Part shown: positions 42,950-52,011 of the stretch, in pieces
Layout of the letters: each line of letters starts with the position of its first letter
Position numbering within the stretch: the stretch's first letter is position 1
From: JAJPHI01 sp035541875
GTDB lineage: Bacteria; Desulfobacterota; Binatia; Binatales; Binataceae
Assembly: GCA_035541875.1 (NCBI GenBank)
Contig: DATKML010000005.1
Location: 20,122 to 84,121 of the forward strand
DNA: 64,000 nt
Reading direction: 5' to 3'
Position numbers and translations under genes: made by a program
Notes under the pieces: model-generated
Database searches by the model: none
Told to the model about the DNA's origin: nothing
Seen by the model: the letters and a program-made list of their open reading frames with translations, nothing else

Positions 42950-43114
42950 GCTCTGCAATTACCGCCCGCGCCGACTTTGAAAGTAGCCGGCGCTATGGTG
43001 CTCTTTGGTTGAATCTCGCCGCTCGAGGCGGCAAAACTCCCCGTCCCTTGTATTATCTTCAGAGTGGCAAACCGATTTTTCTAAAGAGCTAGACGACAAT
43101 GCCACAACCTGTCA

Positions 43115-43143
43115 AGTTTAAGCGATGTGCTAACTTAAGTCAA
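43115..43143 (-). promoter_or_regulatory. candidate sigma-70 promoter for rpoD
   Basis: On the minus strand TTGACT (43138-43143) is separated by exactly 17 bases from TAAACT (43115-43120). A second TTGACA overlaps at 43110-43115 but its -10 partner is poor. The 5' UTR would be about 160 bases. The rest of the 368-base gap 42950-43317 is AT-richer than the flanks and shows no further gene or RNA that I can recognise. Confidence 0.45.
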
Positions 43144-43317
43144 AACAATCTTTGTTAGGCACAAATCCTGCTTACACCTTTTCCCACAATCTAATGACGA
43201 TTTTCGGGTTGTCATGTTTCAATTCGCAGCACCTACCCGACCCCAGCTCCCTAACTTGGCTCCGTAGAATCCCGACCGTTTCGAGCGGATGAGCGATAAC
43301 GGCTATGATCGGTCATC

Positions 43318-45660
43318 GTGAGTCCAACAAGCTATCGATACGCGACGCTATCCGAGCAATTCTATGGCAATCGGCTGCTATTCGGCGACTTGGCTGAATC
43401 GCGCACCGTCGGGATCGAGCTATCTTCGCGAAAGGAAGTCGAAGTCTTTAAGCGCAGCCCCGACGGCAACCTCGTCCGGGAGCATCGACCGCTCCGACTA
43501 TTTGCACTAATAGCCGATCGCGAACTGCTTAGCGGCCTCCACGCGGCTTATAAGCTAACCGAGCTAACTGGGGAGTTTCGCTTCCGCTATCTCCTCGAGG
43601 TGGCCTCATCGGACGGGCTTGAAGCGGTGCGACGACATCTGCGAAACGTAACCGGCAAGTCCCCGGGCTCGCTCGATGCACCCTATTTGATTCTCACGGA
43701 CCCTATCGAACAGCATCTGATGCTGACCGGCACCACCCTCTTTATGGGGATGCAGTTCGACGAACTCCATCGGATGCAGCTCGATATCGAGACCTACGTG
43801 AGCCCTGGCTTCGAGTTTCCCTCGGCGGCACGCGAAGGCGATCGGATAATCGCGATCGCCCTAAGTGACTCGCGCGGTTTCGCTCAAGTTCTATCGGCGC
43901 GCGAGATGGACGAGCGCACGATGCTCACCGAGATGGTCCGGATCATTCGCGAGCGAGACCCCGACGTGATCGAGGGTCACAACCTCTTCCGGTTCGATTT
44001 CGAATACATCGAGGCGCGTGCACGCCGCCATAAGGTGCCCCTCGCGCTCGGCCGCGACGGCAGTATCTTGCGGACGCGGGCCTCGCGGATGCAGATCGCC
44101 GAGCGCGTTATCGCTTATCGACGCTACGATATCTACGGGCGCCACATCATCGATACCTGGCTACTAGCGCAGCACTACGATATCGCGAGCCGCGAGCTGG
44201 AGGGCTTCGGGCTAAAGGAGCTGGCTCAGCATCTAGGCGTCGCCCGACCGGGACGCACTTACCTCGACGCCTCGCGCGTCAGCTACTACTTCGATAATAA
44301 TCCGGACGAACTGTTCGCCTATGCGCTCGACGACGCCCACGAAGCGGGCGCCCTGGCCGAAACCCTATCGCCCAGCTATTTCGTGCAGGCGCAGATCTTC
44401 CCCTACTCGTACCAGAACGTAGTCCTCCGGGGGAACGCGACCAAAATCGATGCGCTGCTGATGCGCTCTTACCTCGGGCAGAATCATTCGATTCCGTCTC
44501 CTAACGAGCCGAGCGAGGTTGCGGGGGGCTACACCGAGATGCGGCGATGCGGCGTGGCGCGCAACGTTCTGCATTGCGACGTGACTTCGCTTTATCCCTC
44601 GCTGATGTTGGAGGGTGGCCACGCGCCGGCCAATGATCGCCTCGGCGTGTTCTTGAAACTGCTCGCCGACCTCCGCAGCTTTCGCGTTCAGGCGAAGACT
44701 GCTGCACGAGAGGTCGATGGAATGGAGCGGCGTAACCTCGAAGCGCTCCAGCAGACCTTCAAAATTCTCATCAATTCTTTTTATGGCTACCTCGGCTTCG
44801 GGATGGGCCATTTCAACGATTTCATCCAGGCCAACGCCGTGACGAAACGGGGGCGGGATCTGATTCGTCGAGCGATTATCGAATTGGAGGCGCGAGGCGC
44901 ATCGGTCATCGAAGTCGATACCGATGGGATTTACTTCGTCACGCCTTTCGCCCTCGATGACGAGGGGGCGGCGCAGCGCCTAATCGACGAGGTAGGCGCC
45001 TCGATGCCCGAGGGTATCCGGCTCGAAATCGACGGCGCTTATCCGGCGATGTTTAGTTATAAGATGAAGAATTATGTCCTGCTCGACACTACCGGCGAGA
45101 TGACGATTCGCGGATCGGGCCTGAAGTCGCGGGGACTGGAGCGCTTCCAACGGCGCTTCATGGAAGATCTGTTTCAACTTCTGCTGACCGGACGATCCAA
45201 CGAAGTTCCGCGTTTACGCGATGAGTATCGGGGCAAAATCGAACGCCATGAGATGGGAATCGACCATCTCATGAAGACCGAGACCCTGCAGGACTCGATC
45301 GAAACTTATCGGGATAAGACCAGCGGCAAAGCTGGCGGCAAAAAGCGCAATATCGCAGCCGCCTACGAACTCGCCCTCAAAGCCGAACGCCCCTACCTCA
45401 GCGGCGATCAGATTTCCTATTACGTCACGGGCAGCAGCCCCAAGGTCAAAGTGGCGACGGCCGCGAAGATGGCGTCACAATACGACCCATCCCATCCCGA
45501 TGAAAACATTCCCTACTATCTCGCCAAGCTCGACGATCTCTACGAGAAGTTCCGCCCGTTCGTCGAACGCGAGGGTTTATTCATGGCCGAGGAACTCGAA
45601 AAGGTCACCGCTGAGCCGTTACAAGCAGACCTGTTTGGCAATTCGATCGAGAAGGGCTGA
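43318..45660 (+). CDS. family B DNA polymerase
   Basis: A 780-residue B-family polymerase with an intact proofreading domain and palm. Exo I is LDIETY with Asp156, Exo II EGHNLFRFDFEY near 220, Exo III YALDDAHEAG near 338. Polymerase motif A is DVTSLYPSLML beginning at Asp421, motif B is FKILINSFYGYLGF near 482, and motif C is EVDTDGIYF with Asp534 and Asp536. Motif C has Gly where most family members have Ser (DTDS). Length matches bacterial Pol II, but the N-terminal 150 residues do not resemble E. coli Pol II to my eye. Likely a lesion-bypass or repair polymerase. The start is GTG. Confidence 0.9.
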   Translation: MSPTSYRYATLSEQFYGNRLLFGDLAESRTVGIELSSRKEVEVFKRSPDGNLVREHRPLRLFALIADRELLSGLHAAYKLTELTGEFRFRYLLEVASSDGLEAVRRHLRNVTGKSPGSLDAPYLILTDPIEQHLMLTGTTLFMGMQFDELHRMQLDIETYVSPGFEFPSAAREGDRIIAIALSDSRGFAQVLSAREMDERTMLTEMVRIIRERDPDVIEGHNLFRFDFEYIEARARRHKVPLALGRDGSILRTRASRMQIAERVIAYRRYDIYGRHIIDTWLLAQHYDIASRELEGFGLKELAQHLGVARPGRTYLDASRVSYYFDNNPDELFAYALDDAHEAGALAETLSPSYFVQAQIFPYSYQNVVLRGNATKIDALLMRSYLGQNHSIPSPNEPSEVAGGYTEMRRCGVARNVLHCDVTSLYPSLMLEGGHAPANDRLGVFLKLLADLRSFRVQAKTAAREVDGMERRNLEALQQTFKILINSFYGYLGFGMGHFNDFIQANAVTKRGRDLIRRAIIELEARGASVIEVDTDGIYFVTPFALDDEGAAQRLIDEVGASMPEGIRLEIDGAYPAMFSYKMKNYVLLDTTGEMTIRGSGLKSRGLERFQRRFMEDLFQLLLTGRSNEVPRLRDEYRGKIERHEMGIDHLMKTETLQDSIETYRDKTSGKAGGKKRNIAAAYELALKAERPYLSGDQISYYVTGSSPKVKVATAAKMASQYDPSHPDENIPYYLAKLDDLYEKFRPFVEREGLFMAEELEKVTAEPLQADLFGNSIEKG

Positions 45661-45725
45661 ACTGGCAGGAACGCCATCGAAGCTGCTACTCAAGAATCAC
45701 GCTTCGCAGTATAGGAGACAGAATC

Positions 45726-46796
45726 ATGGCCGAAGAGAAGGCTATCGATTGGGGTAAGGTTAAGTCTTTCGCCGGGATGATGACAAACGATCTGGGTGCC
45801 GCGATGCAAGGTGCGCTCAGCTATATCGGCGATCGGCTCGGCCTCTTCAAAGCGCTGGCCGAAGCAGGCGCAGTGACCACGGCGGAGTTCGCTCAGCGCA
45901 CCGGATGCAACGAGCGCTATCTACGCGAATGGCTCGGCGCGATGACCGCCGCCAAGTATATCGACTACGACAAGACGACCCAGCGCTACTCGATGCCGCC
46001 CGAGCACGCGATGATCCTCGCCAACGAAGACTCGCCCTTCTACATGGGCGGCTTCATGCAGATGATCGTGCCGGAAGTGAGCCTGGCGCCGAAACTACTC
46101 GATTCCTTCCGCACCGGCAAAGGTATCCCGCAGAGCGAGTACCCGCCAGAGGTCTTCGAGGGAATCGAGCGCGGCTCAGCTCCGATGTACAAGCATTCGT
46201 TGGTACGCAAGTGGATGCCCGCAATGCCGCAGGTCGTCGAAACGCTCAACAACGGCGGCACCGCGCTCGACGTCGGATGCGGCAGCGGACGCGCGATTAT
46301 CGCGCTCGCGCAGGCCTATCCCAACGCGAAGCTATTCGGTTACGACGGTCATCCGGGATCAGTCGAGCGGGCCCGCGCCAACGCCCAAGCGGCCGGAGTC
46401 GCGGATCGCGTGACCTTCGATGTCCTCGATTGCACCAAGCTGCCGGAGAACAAGTTCGATTTCATCGCGACCTTTGACGTAATCCACGACTCGGTGGATC
46501 CGGTCGGCCTGCTCAAATCGATTCGCGGAGCACTCAAGGCTGACGGGACCTATCTGATGGTCGAGGTGAACGTCTCCAACGACGTTGCCGAAAATATTAA
46601 TCCGATGGGCCGGATGATGTACTCGGCGAGCACGCTCTACTGCATGACGGTATCGCTCGCGCATGGCGGCGCCGGTATCGGTGCGATGATGGGCGAGCCA
46701 AAGGCTCGTGAGCTAGTGAATCTAGCGGGCTTTACGCGGTTCACGCGCCTGCCAATCAAGGATGCGTTCTCAGTGCTGTACGAGATTCGGCGCTAA
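45726..46796 (+). CDS. SAM-dependent methyltransferase with N-terminal winged-helix dimerisation domain
   Basis: A 356-residue class I methyltransferase. Residues about 20-90 form a winged-helix domain (LSYIGDRLGLFKALAEAG; RTGCNERYLREWLGAMTAA) as in O-methyltransferases and related small-molecule enzymes. SAM motif I is LDVGCGSGRAIIALAQ near 178, with acidic residue DGH near 203, and motif IV-like FIATFDVIHDSVDP near 246. The substrate is unknown. AGGAGA precedes the ATG at good spacing. A terminator follows 25 bases after the stop. Confidence 0.88.
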   Translation: MAEEKAIDWGKVKSFAGMMTNDLGAAMQGALSYIGDRLGLFKALAEAGAVTTAEFAQRTGCNERYLREWLGAMTAAKYIDYDKTTQRYSMPPEHAMILANEDSPFYMGGFMQMIVPEVSLAPKLLDSFRTGKGIPQSEYPPEVFEGIERGSAPMYKHSLVRKWMPAMPQVVETLNNGGTALDVGCGSGRAIIALAQAYPNAKLFGYDGHPGSVERARANAQAAGVADRVTFDVLDCTKLPENKFDFIATFDVIHDSVDPVGLLKSIRGALKADGTYLMVEVNVSNDVAENINPMGRMMYSASTLYCMTVSLAHGGAGIGAMMGEPKARELVNLAGFTRFTRLPIKDAFSVLYEIRR

Positions 46797-46821
46797 TTCG
46801 ATTGTATCCGCATCACAAAAG

Positions 46822-46860
46822 AACGCGACGCATCGAGTATCACGATGCGCCGCGTTTTTG
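46822..46860 (+). terminator. terminator after the methyltransferase gene
   Basis: AACGCG-A-CGCATCG at 46822-46835 pairs with CGATGCG-C-CGCGTT at 46843-46856 around a seven-base loop, followed by TTTG. An A-rich flank on the left suggests it may also serve the convergent minus-strand gene ending at 46879. Confidence 0.85.
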
Positions 46861-46878
46861 TTCACTAGCTGATAGAGC

Positions 46879-47706
46879 TTATTCCGGCACTTTGGTGGGA
46901 GCAGCAGCGGGGCTCGCACCAGGCATCGTTATGTGCGGTGGGTTACCCGGCTTCATAGCCTGCGGCGATCCCATCGGGCCATGCCCCGGCGCCATCATCG
47001 GCCCGTGACCCGGCATCATTCCCATCATGGGAGTCTGTTGCTTGGTGTAATCCTTGGGTGGCGTGAAGGTATCGACCGAAAGATTTTCTTCAGTGACCTT
47101 CGAAACCGTCATCTTGGTTACGATCGGCGGGCGGTTCGCCATTTGAGGCATCGCGCTCATCTTCATCGTGGTCTCGATCTTGAGCGGAATGCCTTCGGGC
47201 GCAGTCGACATCAGGGCCATCGGTGTTCCTTTGACCTTGTCGGACATCGTCTTTTGGAAAGTCGTAAAGTTCGAAGCGCCCGGCGCCGAGGTCGAGAAAC
47301 ATCCATTCACGGTGATGTCGCCGCTCGGAAGTTTGCCGGTCCCGGTGTAGTCGTCGCATTCGTAGCCGATCAGCTTTTCATGGGCGCCGGTCTTCTTGAA
47401 TGTAAGGCCCGTCTGATTCGGCGAATTGGGCATCCCCTTGGGCGGGAACGGCATGTCCATATATGACTTCCGAGCGGTGTAGACCACCGTACGGGTGCCC
47501 GCGTCGAGGTCGGTAATCAGCCACTGTTGGCCATCGTCGATCACTGACTTCTGCTTGTTACCCTGAACATAGACAGTGATTTTATGATTGATGGGCGCGC
47601 CGGCGCCGCGGTCAGTAACCTGCTGCTCTTCGACGACCACGCCTGCCCATGCGATACCGGAGAGCATCGTGAACCCGAGCAGGCCGATGGCGAATTGTTT
47701 CTTCAT
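46879..47706 (-). CDS. secreted DUF4412-like protein with Met/His/Pro-rich tail
   Basis: A 275-residue exported protein. A signal peptide (1-21) ends in AWAG. The body (ITVYVQGNKQKSVIDDGQQW; SYMDMPFPP) resembles DUF4412 proteins, a periplasmic beta-rich family of unknown role. The last about 55 residues carry a low-complexity run including MMGMMPGHGPMMAPGHGPMG, rich in Met, His, Gly and Pro, which could bind copper or another soft metal, or simply be disordered. It starts in an ATGA overlap with the upstream membrane-protein gene, so the two are coupled. Confidence 0.72.
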   Translation of the reverse strand: MKKQFAIGLLGFTMLSGIAWAGVVVEEQQVTDRGAGAPINHKITVYVQGNKQKSVIDDGQQWLITDLDAGTRTVVYTARKSYMDMPFPPKGMPNSPNQTGLTFKKTGAHEKLIGYECDDYTGTGKLPSGDITVNGCFSTSAPGASNFTTFQKTMSDKVKGTPMALMSTAPEGIPLKIETTMKMSAMPQMANRPPIVTKMTVSKVTEENLSVDTFTPPKDYTKQQTPMMGMMPGHGPMMAPGHGPMGSPQAMKPGNPPHITMPGASPAAAPTKVPE

Positions 47707-48740
47707 AGTTCCCCTTCATGCGCGCTGCGCATTTTAATCAGGTTTGCACTCGCGGGGGTCTCCGCACGAGTAGCCCGTTCCATCATCCGGTGAATTGTAA
47801 GCCCTGTCAGCCCGATTAGCACCCAGATTAGTTCCTTAATCCGCCGCAGCAAGCCGATAGCAAATCCGATCGCGGCGGGATAACCGAGCGACGACAAGAT
47901 CAAGGCCTTGCCCCCTTCCTGACTGACCAGTTTACCCGGAATCAGGAAAGTTACCCGCTCCACCAGCAAGCCCAGCGCTTCGACCAGCAGCGGCGTCATC
48001 CAGGTTACCGGCTGATGCAACAGGCTCAGGTAGATTAGTATTTCGAGCGGCCCCATGCTCCACGCAATAAGGTAACAGAGACACGAGAGCACAAAGCGCG
48101 TGCGATGGCGGGCGTAAAACTCGATCAGAAGGTCGTCGGCTTCGTCTGCGGCCGCTTTGACTTCCGGATTGGCGAGTTGCGGGATTTCCAACTTGGCGGC
48201 CGCCCGCCATAGATGCGAGAACGGGTGCTTGAGTTGGATAAAGAAGAACCCGCCCGCGAGTCCCAGAGCGATCGTCAGTCCTGCGGCCACCGGCCAGAAC
48301 AGATGGTAAAGCCGGGCTTCGAAGGGCAACGCCGCGAGTAACGCGCCGCTGATAAATCCAATCTGGCCGGTTGCTTCGGCCAATGCCGCCACGATTACCG
48401 TGGCGAGGCCGGCGGCCATCGCGAGCTTCTGCCGGACCATCAGCGCCATCACGAACTGGCCGCCGAGTTGCGCCGATGGGGTCGTGTAGTCGATCGCCTC
48501 ACCGGCGAGTCGCGCGACGAGTAATTCGCCGAAACGCAAGTTGCCCGGATAATGTGCGATCGTCACCCGCCAGCCAATCGTATTGGCAATACGCGCAACG
48601 GCTTCCAGCGCGGCGGTTGCCGCCAGACCCCATCCGACGAGTCGTACATATTGGATAACGTGAGCGAACCCGAAGTGCCGCAGCAGCCAGGCGTAAAAGC
48701 CGAGCCCCAGCACGATTATGAGGGTTTCAACTCGTCGCAT
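47703..48740 (-). CDS. lysylphosphatidylglycerol synthase-type flippase domain membrane protein
   Basis: A 345-residue polytopic protein of the LPG_synthase_TM (PF03706, formerly UPF0104) family, with about seven to eight hydrophobic segments. The segments GEAIDYTTPSAQLGGQFVMAL near 80 and VEALGLLVERVTFLIPGKLVSQEGGKA near 268 carry polar residues inside membrane stretches, typical of the family. Such proteins occur as the flippase half of MprF and as stand-alone hopanoid/lipid transport-linked proteins; no aminoacyltransferase domain is attached here. It overlaps the DUF4412-like gene by four bases. Confidence 0.8.
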   Translation of the reverse strand: MRRVETLIIVLGLGFYAWLLRHFGFAHVIQYVRLVGWGLAATAALEAVARIANTIGWRVTIAHYPGNLRFGELLVARLAGEAIDYTTPSAQLGGQFVMALMVRQKLAMAAGLATVIVAALAEATGQIGFISGALLAALPFEARLYHLFWPVAAGLTIALGLAGGFFFIQLKHPFSHLWRAAAKLEIPQLANPEVKAAADEADDLLIEFYARHRTRFVLSCLCYLIAWSMGPLEILIYLSLLHQPVTWMTPLLVEALGLLVERVTFLIPGKLVSQEGGKALILSSLGYPAAIGFAIGLLRRIKELIWVLIGLTGLTIHRMMERATRAETPASANLIKMRSAHEGEL

Positions 48741-48838
48741 TCAGAAGGGTGTCTGTTGGTTCGGCAGCGGGGATGATTGCGTCCGAGGTATTGTTTCAGC
48801 CGCAACCTGGTTGCGCAAGGCGCTATCTCCGGCTGGTT

Positions 48839-49531
48839 CTAGGCTGCTTTCACCGCATCGCACAGGAACTGCACGAAGGGCGAAGTGATTCGGTACTTCT
48901 CGACGATCAACTCCATCAGGCCTTTGCCACAAACCTCGTCGTCGCTTAGCGGCGAGCTAATCGCGAAGTCTTTGCGCTTGATGTCTTCAATCAGCGGATG
49001 GTCCGGCGGATAGCCGACCGGCGGCCGCTTCAGCGAGTCGCCAAACATCCCACAGCTCGATCGAAACTCTTTGCCTGAAATTGCCTGCTGCCAGCGCTTC
49101 GGATGCGCCACGATAGCATCGCGGATGTACTTGAGTGGTGCGGGCTCCGGATGCCACGCGCCACCCCCGATCGCGGACTGTCCCGGCTCCAAATGGAGAT
49201 ACAGTGCTGGAACGTCGGCTTTGCTGTTGTGAATACTGAAATGGGCAGCGACCGAGATCTTGTAGGGGCTTTTATCCTTGGAGAAGCGTATATCACGATA
49301 GATTCGCATCATCGAGCCGCCCATCGGTCGCGGATCGGCCACGAAGCCGGGCGGGATTTTCTTCAGCGCGGGAGCGAGATCGGCGATCAGGCGCAGAAAA
49401 GGATCGCGTACTGAGTTCTCATAGCGATGCTTGTTCTGCATGAACCATTCGCGATTGTTGTGCACACGCAACTCGGTTAGGAAGCCGAAGAAATCGTCGC
49501 CGAAGTATCGTTCGCTCGTGGCCTTTGCCAT
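48839..49531 (-). CDS. DUF2461 (TIGR02453) family protein
   Basis: A 230-residue protein of the DUF2461 family, recognised from FFGFLTELRVHNNREWFMQNK near residue 14, MMRIYRDIRFSKDKSPYK near 72, and the AWHPEPAPLKYIRDAI segment near 124. Its function is not established. The ATG follows GGGAGG. It begins 11 bases after the YchF-like gene, so the two probably share a transcript. Confidence 0.85.
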   Translation of the reverse strand: MAKATSERYFGDDFFGFLTELRVHNNREWFMQNKHRYENSVRDPFLRLIADLAPALKKIPPGFVADPRPMGGSMMRIYRDIRFSKDKSPYKISVAAHFSIHNSKADVPALYLHLEPGQSAIGGGAWHPEPAPLKYIRDAIVAHPKRWQQAISGKEFRSSCGMFGDSLKRPPVGYPPDHPLIEDIKRKDFAISSPLSDDEVCGKGLMELIVEKYRITSPFVQFLCDAVKAA

Positions 49532-49542
49532 AGGGCCTCCCG

Positions 49543-50589
49543 TCAGACCTTGAACCGGATATGAATGATATCGCCATCGCGCATGATGTAGTCCTTGCCC
49601 TCCAGTCGCAGCTTTCCGGCTTCTTTGACCTTGGCGTCGGAGCGTAACTCGGCAAAATCTTCGTAACCCACCACTTCCGCGCGGATAAAGCCGCGTGCGA
49701 TATCGCTATGAATCCGGCCGGCGGCCTCGAGCGCCGACGCGCCTCGCCGCAGCGACCATGCATGGGCCTCGGGCTCGCCCGCCGTGTAGAAAGTCATCAA
49801 CCCCAGATGGCGAAAGACCGCCGCTATCAAGCGATCGCGTGCGGGAGCTTCGAGCCCTGCCTCTCGCAGCATCTCGCGCTGGCTGTCGGTATCGAGGTCC
49901 CATAACTCTGATTCGAAGGCTGCGGCCAGCCGGAAGGAATCGAGGTCGCGAGCCTTGAGCGCCGCTTTTTCGGCGTCGGTTAAATCGACCTTCGCCTGAT
50001 CCTCGGAACAGTTCACCACCACCAATGCCGGTTTGCGCGAGAGCAGACCGAAGCTCGCAAAGGCCTGGATTTCCTGCGCCGTAAGTTCGAGCACCCGGAG
50101 TGGTTTGCCCTCTTCCAGCCATTTGAGGCACTTCTGCAGGGCTCCCCGCTCGAAATCGACCTGCCCTTTTTCCTTTTTGAGACGTTCGAGCCGTCGTTCC
50201 GATTGCTCGAAGTCGGCAAACACCAGTTCCGCTTCGACACTCTCGACCGCCTTCACCAGATCAACGCGATTCCCCTCGAACTCCGGAATCACGATGAGGA
50301 GCGCATCGACGTCGCGAATCAGCGGTAACAGGCTCGGATCGAGCGCCGCCCCTTCCTTTTGCTCCTTCGGATTTGGCGCGTAATCGATTACCGTCAGCTC
50401 GATTTCGACCTTCTTCTTGGAGCCGTAGGTCGCTTCGAGAAAATCCAGACGCGGATCGGGAACCTTGATCTGCCCCGGGCGCCCACGATTCCGTGCGTCC
50501 GCTTGCCCGGGAATCGGCGCAAGACCGGTTAATGCATGAAATACGGTGGTCTTGCCGACACCGCGAGCACCAATAATTCCTGTCTTCAA
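49543..50589 (-). CDS. YchF/Obg-related GTPase-like protein, divergent
   Basis: A 348-residue protein similar in layout to YchF: a P-loop GARGVGKTTVFHALTG near residue 8, a helical region about 130-200, and a C-terminal TGS-type domain with EVVGYEDFAELRSDAKVKEAGKLRLEGKDY. The TGS part is typical. However, the switch II G3 motif (DxxG) is replaced by VIDYAPNP and the specificity loop by VVNCSED, so nucleotide use is uncertain. The start is TTG with GGAG at six bases. A standard ychF is likely elsewhere in the genome. Confidence 0.8.
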   Translation of the reverse strand: MKTGIIGARGVGKTTVFHALTGLAPIPGQADARNRGRPGQIKVPDPRLDFLEATYGSKKKVEIELTVIDYAPNPKEQKEGAALDPSLLPLIRDVDALLIVIPEFEGNRVDLVKAVESVEAELVFADFEQSERRLERLKKEKGQVDFERGALQKCLKWLEEGKPLRVLELTAQEIQAFASFGLLSRKPALVVVNCSEDQAKVDLTDAEKAALKARDLDSFRLAAAFESELWDLDTDSQREMLREAGLEAPARDRLIAAVFRHLGLMTFYTAGEPEAHAWSLRRGASALEAAGRIHSDIARGFIRAEVVGYEDFAELRSDAKVKEAGKLRLEGKDYIMRDGDIIHIRFKV

Positions 50590-50868
50590 TTCTTACTCCA
50601 GCCTCAAGGCTCGCATATCACGGCCCGAAAATTAACTCTTCCGCTATGCCCAATTGGCGGTGGTGGGTCACGCTGAACTCCTGTAATTCCCACGCGTCTG
50701 CTCTTTGTCTGGCGCGAGGGAGACAAAAGCCGTGCACTCTTGGTCAAAGTGACCCGCCGCTAGTCGTCGCGAGCAGGTGCACCCATCACGCCTTTTGCGA
50801 TACGCGCCGCCGGGCTGATAGTGTGCGTGCGCGTAGGCACATCATCAAGCCTGCGTTTCGAGGTTCCG
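50590..50868. other. intergenic region between divergent YchF-like and acyl-CoA dehydrogenase genes
   Basis: A 279-base divergent gap. TTTGTCT at 50704-50710 can pair with AGACAAA at 50721-50727, and GGGTCAC at 50665-50671 is inverted as GTGACCC at 50749-50755. Either could be a regulator site or incidental. I see no gene and no clear promoter pair. Confidence 0.3.
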
Positions 50869-52011
50869 ATGAAGACACCTAATTTCGATTCGACAGTCGA
50901 TCCTGCCCAACTCGCCGACGTTCGAGCAGAAATTCGCCAATTCCTGCGTAACGATCCAGCGACCGCCACGCCCCATGCTGATTCGTGGAGCGCCTTCGAT
51001 ACGGCCTTCAGCAAGCGCCTCGGGGCCGCCGGCTTTATCGGCATGACCTGGCCGAAACAATATGGTGGCCATGAGCGCAGCTCGTTGGAGCGCTACGTCG
51101 TCGTCGAGGAACTCCTCGCCGCAGGCGCGCCCGCTGCCGCGCACTGGATCGCCGATCGGCAGACCGGACCGCAACTGCTGAAGTTCGGCACCGAGGAGCA
51201 GAAAAAAGAGCTGTTGCCCGCGATTGCGCGCGGCGAGTGCTACTGCTCTATCGGGATGAGCGAGCCGGACAGCGGCTCGGACCTTGCCAGCGTCCGCACT
51301 CGCGCCGTCCGCAAGGGCGATAAGTGGGTTATCAATGGCCGCAAAATCTGGACCTCGTACGCCCATCGGTCGCACTACCTCCTGATGATTTGCCGCACGA
51401 GCGATGATCCCTCGGCGCGTCAGCAGGGCCTGAGCCAGTTGCTCGTTCCGCTCAAGACGCCGGGTCTGACGATCCGACCGATTATCAATATGGCGGGCCT
51501 GCACGATTTCAACGAACTACTCTTCGAGGATGTCGAAGTGCCAGCCGATTCGTTGATGGGCACGGAAGGTCAGGGCTGGAATCAGGTCATCAGCGAACTC
51601 GCCTTCGAACGCAGCGGGCCGGAGCGCTTCCTCTCGTCATTCGTACTGCTCGAAGCCTTTGCTGAACGTGTCCGCCGTGAACCGTCCGCCGAAGCAGCAG
51701 CGCTGATCGGATCGCTGATCGCGCGGCTGGTACCGTTGCGCGGGATGTCGATGGCGATAGCGGCTCAACTCGGCCGCGGTGAATCGCCGAACTTCGAGGC
51801 GGCGCTGGTTAAGGAAAACGGATCGCTCTTTGAGCAGGATCTTTCCGAAAAGGTCCTCGGCGAGATGGTGCCCGAGGCCGACCCGACCTCCAACGACAAG
51901 TTCAAGCGCCTGCTGGCCGAAGCCGTGCTGCATGGACCATCTTTTTCGATTCGCGGTGGCACCCGCGAGATTCTACGCGGCATTATCGCCCGCGATTTGG
52001 GGTTACGCTGA
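50869..52011 (+). CDS. acyl-CoA dehydrogenase, catalytic-type subunit
   Basis: A 380-residue flavoprotein. Family blocks: FIGMTWPKQYGGHERSSLER near 58, CYCSIGMSEPDSGSDLASVRT near 124, WVINGRKIWTSYAHRSHYL near 152, and ELAFERSGPERFLSSFVL near 244, where the glutamate is in the position of the catalytic base in this group. The C-terminal SIRGGTREILRGIIARDLGL is intact. The ATG at 50869 follows GAGG. It overlaps the next acyl-CoA dehydrogenase gene by one base, as in paired ACADs that form alpha2-beta2 complexes in steroid side-chain degradation. Confidence 0.9.
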   Translation: MKTPNFDSTVDPAQLADVRAEIRQFLRNDPATATPHADSWSAFDTAFSKRLGAAGFIGMTWPKQYGGHERSSLERYVVVEELLAAGAPAAAHWIADRQTGPQLLKFGTEEQKKELLPAIARGECYCSIGMSEPDSGSDLASVRTRAVRKGDKWVINGRKIWTSYAHRSHYLLMICRTSDDPSARQQGLSQLLVPLKTPGLTIRPIINMAGLHDFNELLFEDVEVPADSLMGTEGQGWNQVISELAFERSGPERFLSSFVLLEAFAERVRREPSAEAAALIGSLIARLVPLRGMSMAIAAQLGRGESPNFEAALVKENGSLFEQDLSEKVLGEMVPEADPTSNDKFKRLLAEAVLHGPSFSIRGGTREILRGIIARDLGLR

